In this document: piece after piece, positions 18,121 through 26,682 of the stretch
How the letters are laid out: each line of letters opens with the position of its first letter
Numbering within the stretch: the stretch's first letter is position 1
DNA from: UBA5078 sp051252515
GTDB taxonomy: Bacteria > Pseudomonadota > Gammaproteobacteria > Pseudomonadales > Pseudohongiellaceae
NCBI GenBank assembly: GCA_051252515.1
Contig: JBPOFS010000004.1
Location: 124,001-188,000 of the forward strand
Length of the DNA: 64,000 nt
Direction of reading: 5' to 3'
Made by a program: the position numbers and the translations under genes
The notes under the pieces: model-generated
The model's database searches: none
Seen by the model: only the letters and a program-made list of their open reading frames with translations
What the model was told of the DNA's origin: nothing

Positions 18121-20421
18121 TTAAGCTACCGCTAGTTTTCTCTCCTCTCTTATCCCAAAGTAGACACCCACAATGACGATACACAGTGCCAGTGCTCCGA
18201 AAGCAAAAACGATGTCACCTGGCACACGCATCCACACTAAGGCCTCCATCGCGGGGCTATGGATGAATTCGGCCGAGCGTGCGTACCAATAACCATAGAG
18301 ATTGGCGTTATACGTCTGCCATATTCCGGCGGGTAACAATGCAAATACAATCATCATTGCCAAACCAATGTTAAGACTCCAGAAAGCTCGATTCATCCAA
18401 CGATCATTCCATTGATAGCGCGGTGCCATGCCTTTAAGGCAAAAGAGCATCAACCCTATTCCTAACATGCCATACACGCCGAACATCGCGCCATGGCCAT
18501 GAGCCGCTGTCGTATTGAGCCCCTGCATGTAATACAAAGCGATGGGGGTGTTGATGAGGAATCCAAGCAACCCAGCACCAACGACATTCCAGAAGGAGAC
18601 CGCTGCAAAAAACTTCAGTGGCCAGCGATAAAACCCTGTCCATGCCGCTTGCGCTTCTAGCTTAGTGTGCTGATAGGCTTCAAACCCAATCACTGCTAAC
18701 GGCACAACTTCTAGGGCCGACATGACCCCGCCCAACGCAATCACTGAGATTGGCGTTCCGCTCCAATACAGATGATGGAACGTGCCCAACACCCCACCCG
18801 TCAAAAAGACAATCGTGGCAAACAACACCGAGACGGTAGCCGTCGAGTTTCGTAACAAGCCCATCTTCACAAACAACAACGCGATAATCGTGGTGGCGAA
18901 AACTTCGAAAACCCCTTCTACCCAAAGATGCACTACCCACCAACGCCAATATTCCATAATGCTGATATGCGTGTGTTCGCCCCAGGTGAGGCCAGCGCCA
19001 TATAACAAACCAATCGCCATCGATGACAATGCTAATAGAAATATGAGGGAGTGATTGCTGCCACGCTTAGCGATAACAGGCCATAGCGCCCGGAACATCA
19101 ACAGCAGCCAAACCAGCAAGCCTACAAACAAAAAGATCTGCCAGAACCTACCTAGGTCGACATATTCATAACCCTGGTGTCCGAACCAAAAGTTAAGAGT
19201 GAGGTTGCTAAAGAACTGATTGATACCCAACCACTCTCCAGCGAAAGAGCCCACAACAATAATCAACAAACACACGAACAAGAAGTTAACACCATAGTGT
19301 TGGTATTTGGGTTCATGCCCAGAGATCAGCGGCGCTACATACAGCCCCGTGGCCAGCCAAGCCGTGGCAATCCAGAACACGGCTAATTGTGTATGCCAAG
19401 TTCTGGTCACACTGTAAGGGAGGTACTCTGCCAGTGGGAAACCATAAAAATCCTGCCCCTCTACCGCATAGTGTGCAGTGATCGTGCCCAATATAATTTG
19501 CAAGCCAAACAACGCCACCACAGTCCAGAAATACTTGGCGGTTGCGCGCATGGATGGCGTCTGTTTGGCATGACCTAAAAGATTCTCGGTAGCCACACCC
19601 CCTTCTGGTTCGAGATTCTGTCGCCATATATCGTATTGCTGAGCGTAGAACCACACTAACGCTGAGATGGCCCCGATCAGCAAAATGATACTAAGCAAAG
19701 TCCAAATCAATAAGCTTGCCGGAGGCGTGTTATCCACCAAAGGATCATAGGGCCAGTTACTGGTATAAGAAATATTGTCATCAGGACGATTAGTAACGGC
19801 ACTCCAACTTGTCCAGAACACAAAGGACGCCATCGCATGCATATCCTCGTCGCTTAAAGTCACGACCGTCGAGAACGCGTATTGCTCTCGTAACTCACGA
19901 GACACCTCTGAACCTGTCACTTGGAAAATATCGGCATAGTGCAATGCGACTTGTGCAATGGCTTGAGCACGCCTCTCACTGACCGTAATAATGCCTGTGG
20001 GGCTATCCCAAGTGTTCTCGCGTATTTCCACTTGTAGGCGCGCTTTCAATGCTTCTTGCTCTGGCCGGTCCAGTTCATCAAACGTAAGGCCATGTCTTTC
20101 TACAGACGACAGCTCAAGCATGCTCACTGCCTCTCGATGCAACCAGTCAGCACTCCAATCTGGTGCCAAATAACTCCCGTGCCCCCAAATCGATCCCTTT
20201 TGCATGCCCCCAAGGGATTGCCAGACATTCTGGCCACGCTGAATATTGGCTAAGGTGAAGAGAGTGTTGCCGTTCGTAGTCTGCACCTGTGTTGGCATAG
20301 GGGGCGCTTGCTGGTAAATCTCACGTCCAAAAAACAATAAAACAGAGAAGCTGATAAGAGTAGAGATTGCGAGTATTCGCCATAAAGACTTGGTACTAAA
20401 AACCTTTTCATAACTTCTCAT
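18121..20421 (-). CDS. norB: Quinol-dependent nitric oxide reductase (qNOR)
   Basis: A 766-residue single-subunit NO reductase of the heme-copper oxidase superfamily; it reduces 2 NO to N2O with quinol at the inner membrane. It has the qNOR N-terminal extension (about residues 40-240, periplasmic, with no heme c motif) and about 14 membrane helices. Candidate ligands are His343 (TWHTQ) and His643 for the low-spin heme, His641 for heme b3, and His498, His549, His550 with Glu502 for the non-heme iron. GGAG lies 6 nt before the ATG. No NorR or NsrR gene is next to it. It probably serves NO detoxification, since no other denitrification gene is in the window. Confidence 0.95.
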   Translation of the reverse strand: MRSYEKVFSTKSLWRILAISTLISFSVLLFFGREIYQQAPPMPTQVQTTNGNTLFTLANIQRGQNVWQSLGGMQKGSIWGHGSYLAPDWSADWLHREAVSMLELSSVERHGLTFDELDRPEQEALKARLQVEIRENTWDSPTGIITVSERRAQAIAQVALHYADIFQVTGSEVSRELREQYAFSTVVTLSDEDMHAMASFVFWTSWSAVTNRPDDNISYTSNWPYDPLVDNTPPASLLIWTLLSIILLIGAISALVWFYAQQYDIWRQNLEPEGGVATENLLGHAKQTPSMRATAKYFWTVVALFGLQIILGTITAHYAVEGQDFYGFPLAEYLPYSVTRTWHTQLAVFWIATAWLATGLYVAPLISGHEPKYQHYGVNFLFVCLLIIVVGSFAGEWLGINQFFSNLTLNFWFGHQGYEYVDLGRFWQIFLFVGLLVWLLLMFRALWPVIAKRGSNHSLIFLLALSSMAIGLLYGAGLTWGEHTHISIMEYWRWWVVHLWVEGVFEVFATTIIALLFVKMGLLRNSTATVSVLFATIVFLTGGVLGTFHHLYWSGTPISVIALGGVMSALEVVPLAVIGFEAYQHTKLEAQAAWTGFYRWPLKFFAAVSFWNVVGAGLLGFLINTPIALYYMQGLNTTAAHGHGAMFGVYGMLGIGLMLFCLKGMAPRYQWNDRWMNRAFWSLNIGLAMMIVFALLPAGIWQTYNANLYGYWYARSAEFIHSPAMEALVWMRVPGDIVFAFGALALCIVIVGVYFGIREERKLAVA

Positions 20422-20452
20422 AAAACGCTCCGAAGGGGGCCTAAGACTAAAA

Positions 20453-20470
20453 CAGCTACTCGCATAGCTG
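20453..20470. promoter_or_regulatory. Candidate operator upstream of qNOR: CAGCTA-N6-TAGCTG
   Basis: A 6-bp perfect inverted repeat lies 32 nt upstream of the qNOR start. It does not match NsrR or FNR/DNR consensus as I know them. The regulator is unknown and chance cannot be excluded. Confidence 0.25.
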
Positions 20471-20655
20471 AGGCATTAAAACGCGGCGATACGATGATGG
20501 TAGTAGAACTCCCTATTATTTTTATTATAAGTAAGCGCCCTAATATACCCCCTTTCAAGGTGGGATCAACCAAACAGCCAATGGGGCGTACCGTCCCTTT
20601 GCTCAATCACGTAGAATCAAGCGACATCCACTTTCAACAGAAACCCAAACACTCT

Positions 20656-21507
20656 ATGGAAACACTACAGACTTGGACGGCAGCCCTCAGCTCAGCGCAA
20701 CGCTTATTACTGCTTTTAGCCGTCGCAGTGGCCGCTCATGCCTTGGTAAGACTAATCAAGACGGCGAGCTCTTACGCGATCCGGCACTCCAGTGAGCGTA
20801 ATTACCGCAAGACGGTGACGTTGATCAGCTTGTTTTCAAGCTCCTCTATTTTCGTCATTTACTTCGCGGGAGTGGGCATTGCATTAAGCGAGCTCGGTGT
20901 GCCAATTGCGGGTTATTTGGCGAGTGCGTCCATAATTGGACTGGCAGTGGGTTTCGGCTCACAAGGACTCGTGCAAGACATTGTCTCAGGGCTCACCTCT
21001 ATTTCTTCGAACATCTATGACGTTGGAGACATGGTAGAGCTTGGCGGGCAGGTAGGTGTCGTTAAAAATATCGGCTTACGGTTTCTTGAGATAGAGAACC
21101 CATTAGGCGCTAGAGTCATGGTGCCTAATCGATTAATTACAAATGTGATCAACTACAACCGTGGCTATGTTCGTTGCATTGCCGACATCACACTGCCGGA
21201 GCACGATGATAACGGACTCGTCGAAAGACTCACGCTTATCGCGAATGGCGTGTACGAGCAGTTCCCAGGAATTCTCGTTACCAAACCGACGACTGAGGGC
21301 ATCAAACAAACCAGTGCTGGTCGCCGGTATTTACGCATCAAATTTCGCATATGGCCAGGTAGAGGCGCCCCTATTGAGCAATCTTTTCGACAAGAAGTCG
21401 TGCAAGAAGTGAGTAAGCTAGAAACTAGCTACAAAGAATGGATGGTCGCGGTTTACTATGAAGTAGAACTTAAAATCAAACCACCAAAACTAAAAAAGCC
21501 CGCATAA
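20656..21507 (+). CDS. Small-conductance mechanosensitive channel (MscS family)
   Basis: A 283-residue inner-membrane channel. It has three predicted membrane segments; the pore-lining helix is AGYLASASIIGLAVGFGSQG with the Gly/Ala packing of MscS, followed by the beta domain (DIVSGL, DVGDMVELGGQVGVVKNIGLRF, VMVPNRLI). The start is uncertain: ATG 20656 gives a normal MscS N-terminus but has a weak ribosome site, and an upstream in-frame ATG exists at 20581. The stop codon lies in the loop of an intrinsic terminator. It is divergent from the qNOR gene. Confidence 0.88.
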   Translation: METLQTWTAALSSAQRLLLLLAVAVAAHALVRLIKTASSYAIRHSSERNYRKTVTLISLFSSSSIFVIYFAGVGIALSELGVPIAGYLASASIIGLAVGFGSQGLVQDIVSGLTSISSNIYDVGDMVELGGQVGVVKNIGLRFLEIENPLGARVMVPNRLITNVINYNRGYVRCIADITLPEHDDNGLVERLTLIANGVYEQFPGILVTKPTTEGIKQTSAGRRYLRIKFRIWPGRGAPIEQSFRQEVVQEVSKLETSYKEWMVAVYYEVELKIKPPKLKKPA

Positions 21508-21521
21508 AGCGAGCTTTTTTT
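21492..21521 (+). terminator. Intrinsic terminator overlapping the MscS stop codon
   Basis: AAAAAAGCCCGC pairs with GCGAGCTTTTTT (one mismatch) around the loop ATAAA, followed by a T-run. The stem begins inside the last codons of the channel gene. The A-run on the left arm would give a U-tract for transcripts from the convergent TonB receptor gene too. Confidence 0.85.
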
Positions 21522-21544
21522 AATCATTAACTACTGATCGTTAT

Positions 21545-23902
21545 CTAGAATGACACTTGCATACTCATCCAGAAATTACGGCTAGCCGAAGTCACATTAT
21601 AGTGATCAGTAAACTGCACTTCATCAGTATCTCCGTCATAGATACCGTTGCCGTCGATGTCCACGAAGTCTGTGCTGTATGTTGTGAAATCTTCGTCTAG
21701 CAAGTTATTCACTCGGCCGAACAGGGTGATGTTTTCATTCACTTTGTAGCTAATTCCTAAGTTCAACAGTTCATACTGCTCGTAGTACTGCGCCTCGTCT
21801 AGCACAGTGTTCCAACCGCGATATCGATCAGATCTAAACTCTGACTGTAGGCTCAACGTTAGATTGTCCAACACATTCCAATCCACCGTAGCATTAAGCA
21901 TATGCTCTGCAGTATTAGTCAGTGGTCTACCCGCTTCAGCTCCGCTTTTCTGCTCACTGTCCGTCCAAGTGTAGTTGGCATTTAATGACCAGCTGTCGTT
22001 GATTGGGTAGCGTCCTGCCACTTCAATCCCATTGATATCGACCTTATCGATATTGATCTTTTGGCTATAGGTTGAATACCCTAATGAATCGTAGGCGCCA
22101 AGGTTTACACATGGACGCACACCGCCAGTTGCAACACAGCTAGAGACGGTATCTCCGCGAGCAATTTTGTCTTCGAACGTAGTGTCGAAATAGGTGATGT
22201 TGAAATTTTCCCCAGCAAAACCATTCCAGTACACCGCGATCTCGCTGTTAACACTGGTCTCTGGGGTTAGATCAGGGTTCCCTGCGAAAGGAGAAGTCCC
22301 CTGCCCGCCAAATCCTGTAATGCCATCATAGAGGTCTGTCGTTTGAGGCGTTTTGTAACCTGTACTAACACCCCCTTTCACGGTCCATGAATCACTTACC
22401 GTGTACACACCATAAAGGCGTGGTGATACTTGGCTACCAAATACGTCATGCTCGTCATGGCGCACACCAGCAGTAATAGTCAAAGGCGCGATTGGTGTCC
22501 AGCTATCCTCAACGAATAGCGAATACATTTTCTGTTCTTGCACGCCACCAGGTTGGTTGCTTTCCAAACCAAACACGCCGTCTTCAAGCTCACCGTCAAT
22601 CATTTGTCCGCCAACCACTAATATGTGGTCGCCAAAAGCCTTTAAAGGAATATTGACGTTGGCATCCAATGTGTATTGCCGACTGTCTAGTGGACGATCC
22701 GGGCGAGGCAAAAATGTGCTTTCCGCCAAATCACGACGATCATCTTCTGACATCCCCGCATAGGATCCGGTGCCATCATACATTTCTTGCAGCAATAGAC
22801 GTTCGTCTACAGAAAGCGGAAGTGTACGCCCCTCATTCGCCGTATCGACATAGGCTAAAGAAAGTGAGCTGGTACCAAAGTCCCACTCGCCGTCATGAGT
22901 CAGTGACCACCAATCACGATTGAACTCTTGATCGGCTGCGTAACCGGCTCGTGGATTCACTCGACCACTACGGGTTTGCCAAAGCGCTTCGATACTATCC
23001 TTGGTCCCTAGTGGGTAGCTAATATCACCAGTGTCAGGGTTTGTGAACGGTGTGTTGTCATAGACTTGCTCGGATGTATCATAAGCAAAACGGATGGTGT
23101 TGCGCTCATTTGGCGTATAAGTGAAACTTAAACCGTATTCTTGAGTTTCAGTATCCACTGTCTTGCCCGCGCCACCGAAACCAACGCTACGAGTATGGAT
23201 GTCACCATTAGGATCGATAGCCGGTTTTAGCTCAGGAGATGAAGGGTCTGATTCGAAGAAACTACCACGCAGCCCAACGGAGAGCGTGTTGGCAATAAGC
23301 GGCCCAGTCAGAGAAAACTCGCCTTGTCTGTCTTCGCCAAACTGGTCGTTCTCTTGCATCGTGCCACTGACAGTGGCAGAACCGAACCATTGATCCGTCA
23401 CTTTTTTCGTAATGATGTTGATCACACCACCCAGCGCGTCCGCTCCGTAGAGTGTGGACGCTGGGCCGCGAATGACTTCAATACGCTCAATAGATTCTGC
23501 CGGAGGCATGTGACCAAACGCATTGCCACCAAAGTTATTCGGATAGATGTCACCGTGGTTGTTTTGACGTTTGCCATCGATCAAATACAGGGTGTATTCA
23601 CCGGTTAAACCACGCATACTGATAGTGCCTTGACCAGTTTTGTCGCGACTAGTCCCAATATCCACACCCTCTTGATACTTAAGCATATCAAGGAGGTTCA
23701 CGTGCGGGCGAGTCAAAATCTCTTCTTGAGAGATCACTGAAATGCTGGCGGGTGCGTCTGTAATTTTCTGTTCAAAACCAGAGGCGGTAACAACAATTTC
23801 TTGCACAGAACTGTCTTGCGCGGCGATGACGTCAAATGTCGCTAAGGAAATAGCGGCGGATAGGCTGCACAAGATATAGCGCCTAGGGGAAGCAGTGAAC
23901 AT
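21545..23902 (-). CDS. TonB-dependent outer-membrane receptor (likely ferric siderophore)
   Basis: A 785-residue receptor. A signal peptide ends near VIAAQ; the TonB box is QEIVVTAS; the plug domain has DAPASISVISQEEI, GVDIG, TISMRGL, YLIDGKRQ and IERIEVIRGPASTLYGADALGGVINIITKK; and a 22-strand barrel ends in the C-terminal Phe (MSMQVSF). It resembles FepA/CirA-like receptors. The ATG at 23902 has GGAG 6 nt upstream; a TTG four codons earlier is also in frame. A strong Fur-box match lies 27 nt upstream, so iron control is likely. Confidence 0.93.
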   Translation of the reverse strand: MFTASPRRYILCSLSAAISLATFDVIAAQDSSVQEIVVTASGFEQKITDAPASISVISQEEILTRPHVNLLDMLKYQEGVDIGTSRDKTGQGTISMRGLTGEYTLYLIDGKRQNNHGDIYPNNFGGNAFGHMPPAESIERIEVIRGPASTLYGADALGGVINIITKKVTDQWFGSATVSGTMQENDQFGEDRQGEFSLTGPLIANTLSVGLRGSFFESDPSSPELKPAIDPNGDIHTRSVGFGGAGKTVDTETQEYGLSFTYTPNERNTIRFAYDTSEQVYDNTPFTNPDTGDISYPLGTKDSIEALWQTRSGRVNPRAGYAADQEFNRDWWSLTHDGEWDFGTSSLSLAYVDTANEGRTLPLSVDERLLLQEMYDGTGSYAGMSEDDRRDLAESTFLPRPDRPLDSRQYTLDANVNIPLKAFGDHILVVGGQMIDGELEDGVFGLESNQPGGVQEQKMYSLFVEDSWTPIAPLTITAGVRHDEHDVFGSQVSPRLYGVYTVSDSWTVKGGVSTGYKTPQTTDLYDGITGFGGQGTSPFAGNPDLTPETSVNSEIAVYWNGFAGENFNITYFDTTFEDKIARGDTVSSCVATGGVRPCVNLGAYDSLGYSTYSQKINIDKVDINGIEVAGRYPINDSWSLNANYTWTDSEQKSGAEAGRPLTNTAEHMLNATVDWNVLDNLTLSLQSEFRSDRYRGWNTVLDEAQYYEQYELLNLGISYKVNENITLFGRVNNLLDEDFTTYSTDFVDIDGNGIYDGDTDEVQFTDHYNVTSASRNFWMSMQVSF

Positions 23903-23928
23903 TGAACTCTCCAATTGATAATGTAATA

Positions 23929-23947
23929 ACTAATGAGAATTATTACC
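23929..23947 (-). promoter_or_regulatory. Candidate Fur box for the TonB receptor
   Basis: The 19-mer ACTAATGAGAATTATTACC matches the Fur consensus GATAATGATAATCATTATC at 14 of 19 positions, including the AATGA.AAT.ATTA core. It lies in the divergent region just upstream of the receptor ATG. Confidence 0.7.
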
Positions 23948-24089
23948 ATTTAGAACAAAAGAGTCAACCGCTATCTCCCTGCAGCTTGGCATTAGTGGCT
24001 AGAGCGTCAATGGATTTGACATTTCGCAACGCCAAGAGAAGAATTCACTGCGAAAATCAATAACAGCAATATTCACACAAGGGGTCACT

Positions 24090-24683
24090 ATGTCTGTTTC
24101 AAAATTCTTAAGCGCCGCATTACTAGGAGCGTTCGTCTCAAGCCCATTATTGGCACAATCCAATGACGAGTTGATTGCACAAGCACTTCGCCCTCTTCCA
24201 GAGGATCTGCGCGCCGATGCCACCGTCTACCGCTATGACCCAGCCACCGGAGACCGCATCGTTCTACGACAAGGTAGCAATCAGGTTGAGTGCCGCCCCA
24301 AGGACGACAACGGCTTTACCCGTTGTACGCCAACAGCCAACGCCACACGCAGTGATATGAGTGCCAAACTAAACGCACAGGGTTTGTCCGATGAAGAAGT
24401 GGATGCAGCTCTAGCTGATGCAGAGAGCAAGGGACTGATCAACCCACGTATTTTTGGTTCGTTGAGTTATCGCCTGTTCGATACGCCCGATCGAATTCAA
24501 TTGCTGTGGATCGTCTCGGTGCCCAATGCGACTTCCGCACAGCTCGGTATGCCCACTGGCCCCCAACGCGACAACGCACTCATGGGCAAAGGCACACCTT
24601 GGATGATGAACGAGGGCAAACCTAGCGCTCACTTGATGATCCCGATTAACGGTCTTGAGACTTCGAACCAAGCCCCGCATTGA
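24090..24683 (+). CDS. Exported protein of unknown function
   Basis: A 197-residue protein with a clear signal peptide (to SPLLAQ). I do not recognise a family. It contains a two-cysteine stretch (VECRPKDDNGFTRCTP, near 69-84), a charged helical segment (near 88-112) and a conserved-looking C-terminal block, NALMGKGTPWMMNEGKPSAH, followed by LMIPIN. The ordered ending suggests a folded periplasmic protein. It is divergent from the TonB receptor, with 187 bp between the starts, and might share the Fur-box region. Confidence 0.75.
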   Translation: MSVSKFLSAALLGAFVSSPLLAQSNDELIAQALRPLPEDLRADATVYRYDPATGDRIVLRQGSNQVECRPKDDNGFTRCTPTANATRSDMSAKLNAQGLSDEEVDAALADAESKGLINPRIFGSLSYRLFDTPDRIQLLWIVSVPNATSAQLGMPTGPQRDNALMGKGTPWMMNEGKPSAHLMIPINGLETSNQAPH

Positions 24684-24712
24684 GATTAATGTCTCAGCAG
24701 GCTTCCTGACAA

Positions 24713-24754
24713 CTCAACACCCTATACGAGAACGTGACGTATATCGGTGTTGAG
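24713..24754. terminator. Bidirectional hairpin between convergent genes
   Basis: CTCAACACC plus TATACG pairs with CGTATA plus GGTGTTGAG, with a small internal bulge and a 9-nt loop. It lies in the 75-bp gap between two convergent stops. There is no U-tract. Confidence 0.6.
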
Positions 24755-24758
24755 CGCG

Positions 24759-25487
24759 TTACGTCTCCCACGCCACCGCGATAATCTCTGCCCAGCGCTG
24801 CGCCGCCACTGCATCACTAATCTCATCTTGGCGGATCTCAAGCATAATCGAAGGAACACCGAACTTTGCGCCATGGGCAGGAAGTGTGTAATCAACATCG
24901 CTCTCTACTTCATAGGGTTCGTTGTCCCCCACTGGCGTACTCAGCTGCTTTTGCAGAGCCGCTCGCCAACGCTCTGACATCTCGCCGCGCTGCTCATAAC
25001 ACACCCCAATAGGCCATGGTCGCTGCTGCCCTACTAAGTTTGGCGTAAAGCTGTGAATACTCAGAAGCAATGCCGTAGACGTTCGGCGCTCATTGAGAAG
25101 CTGCTCGATCGCTAGATGATAAGGGTCAAAAAAGGAGTGCCGTCTGCCCAATGACTCTTGTGTTCCTACATATCTATTGCCAGGGATAGCAATGCCAGCG
25201 CTAGACACTGGAATTAGATCATCTCGCTCAGGTCGCCGATTACAATCAATCACTAGCCGGGAATAATTACTAAACACCAATGGTGCATCAAGGCGTTGTG
25301 CGAGAGACTGTGCAACCCAAAGCGCTCCGATGTCCCACGCAATATGTGACGCAAGCACTTCTGCGCTTAACCCCAAACCTTGCATTTGTTGTGGAATTTG
25401 ATTGGAAGCATGGTCACAAACAAGCACTACATTGCTCTTCCCCTTTGCATTGAGCACTGTGTACGCGTGCGGTACTTGTTGAGTCAT
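24759..25487 (-). CDS. N-formylglutamate amidohydrolase family protein
   Basis: A 242-residue protein of PF05013. Family landmarks are VVLVCDHASNQIP (about 20-32), HIAWDIGA, SRLVIDCNR, FFDPYH, LLLSIHSFTP and the C-terminal VPSIMLEIRQDEI. Known members hydrolyse N-formylglutamate at the end of histidine degradation, but many stand-alone homologues have unknown substrates. No hut genes are nearby. It starts one nucleotide after the transglutaminase-like stop codon (TAA-A-ATG), so the two are tightly coupled, and the pair may act on one peptide or amide substrate. Confidence 0.85.
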   Translation of the reverse strand: MTQQVPHAYTVLNAKGKSNVVLVCDHASNQIPQQMQGLGLSAEVLASHIAWDIGALWVAQSLAQRLDAPLVFSNYSRLVIDCNRRPERDDLIPVSSAGIAIPGNRYVGTQESLGRRHSFFDPYHLAIEQLLNERRTSTALLLSIHSFTPNLVGQQRPWPIGVCYEQRGEMSERWRAALQKQLSTPVGDNEPYEVESDVDYTLPAHGAKFGVPSIMLEIRQDEISDAVAAQRWAEIIAVAWET

Positions 25488-25488
25488 T

Positions 25489-26313
25489 TTATTTACTTAC
25501 CATCACTTCCGGCACCTCATCGGCGCGCACCAAAAAGCGAGTAAGTTGAGTCATCCCAAAATTATTACTCAAAGAAACATCGGTCGCATCACGTCCATGT
25601 GCCATTAACACACGTCCAATAAGGCGCTTATTATTGCGCGGATCAAAGGTATGCCATTGCCCGCCTATATAAGCTTCAAACCATGCGGCAAAATCCATTT
25701 TCCCATAGGGAGGTGGCTCTCCTATATCGCTTAAATATCCCATGCAGTAGCGCGCAGGAATATTCAGGCAACGGCAAAAAGTCACGGCCAGGTGAGTATA
25801 GTCACGGCAAACCCCAATCTGCGATTGATACACTTGACTTGCTGTCATCGTGTTGTTGGCATGGGCATAGCTAAACTTGATGTGTCCATGTACAAAATCA
25901 CAGATATCTTGGACGCGTTGCCAGCCCGTCGCGCCATTTCCAAATAGCCGCCACGCTTCATTAGCCATTAAATCGGTTTCGCAGTATCGGCTCCCTAACA
26001 GATAAACTAATGCTTCCTCAGGTAGCGCCTGCACCTCGAATTGTTGCGCCTCTAGAAAAACCGGGTCACGTTCGCCATCATCATGAATCAACGCGTCATT
26101 GGAGATCAACGTTTCACCTTTGGGCAAAACAAGGCGCGTAACCCAGTTGCCGTATAAATCACGATACCCTCGCATTGGGGTGGGAGGGTCTGTGAGAATC
26201 TGATCAGGCGTCAGCAAAAAACCGGCCTGAGAAGAATGCACGTTGAGAGTCAAAATCATAGGGGTAGGCTGTGGACAGGAATACACCAATTCATAACCAA
26301 TTCGAATCTTCAT
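25489..26313 (-). CDS. Transglutaminase-like cysteine protein
   Basis: A 274-residue protein of the bacterial transglutaminase-like superfamily. The N-terminal half is a beta domain. The catalytic-type Cys169 is in IGVCRDYTHLAVTFCR and the Asp is in the HTFDPRNN segment (about 221-228). The usual His just before the AWFE motif is Ala here (DFAAWFEAYIGG, residues 207-218), so either another His (for example His221) serves or the enzyme is altered. Members may act as cysteine peptidases or amidases. No signal peptide is visible. The C-terminus has RVLMAHGRDATDVSLSNNFG, typical of this branch. Confidence 0.82.
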   Translation of the reverse strand: MKIRIGYELVYSCPQPTPMILTLNVHSSQAGFLLTPDQILTDPPTPMRGYRDLYGNWVTRLVLPKGETLISNDALIHDDGERDPVFLEAQQFEVQALPEEALVYLLGSRYCETDLMANEAWRLFGNGATGWQRVQDICDFVHGHIKFSYAHANNTMTASQVYQSQIGVCRDYTHLAVTFCRCLNIPARYCMGYLSDIGEPPPYGKMDFAAWFEAYIGGQWHTFDPRNNKRLIGRVLMAHGRDATDVSLSNNFGMTQLTRFLVRADEVPEVMVSK

Positions 26314-26682
26314 AGCATGCTTCCGATAAATGTGAGCTGCTAACCTGCAGGCAATAAACTACCCTCTTATATTAGAGCAATTTATTGACAACGGATTAAG
26401 TGGGACATCGCCGCGTTAGAACTATGCAGCATGAATCAAAACGATGGCGGTTAGACAAAACAGCCAATTAAGATAAGGTACGCCTGAAAGCGGAAAGTGT
26501 ATAGCGGCAGTTAAAATATCGCCTTAAAATGCGACATATATTGCAATGCCACTGCCTAAGTGCGACAACTTGTCACATTGGAAAGTCGCTTTCGCGCACC
26601 CATTATATAGTTAAGGGTCTTTTGGATCATGATTCCAAATTCTCACAACGCGCTGCTAAACAAATCTACAGAGGAACACCGC
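26314..26682. other. Divergent intergenic region of 369 bp
   Basis: This gap separates the transglutaminase-like gene from the di-heme peroxidase gene and must hold promoters for both. I see no ORF with a ribosome site and no RNA gene. At 26561-26577 there is an imperfect inverted repeat TGCGACA-N3-TGTCACA that could be an operator for the peroxidase gene. Confidence 0.5.

Noticed and set aside
26561..26577. CRP/FNR-like site upstream of the di-heme peroxidase
   Set aside because: TGCGA and TCACA are separated by 7 rather than 6 nt and one arm is mismatched; it is kept only as a possible inverted repeat in the intergenic entry.
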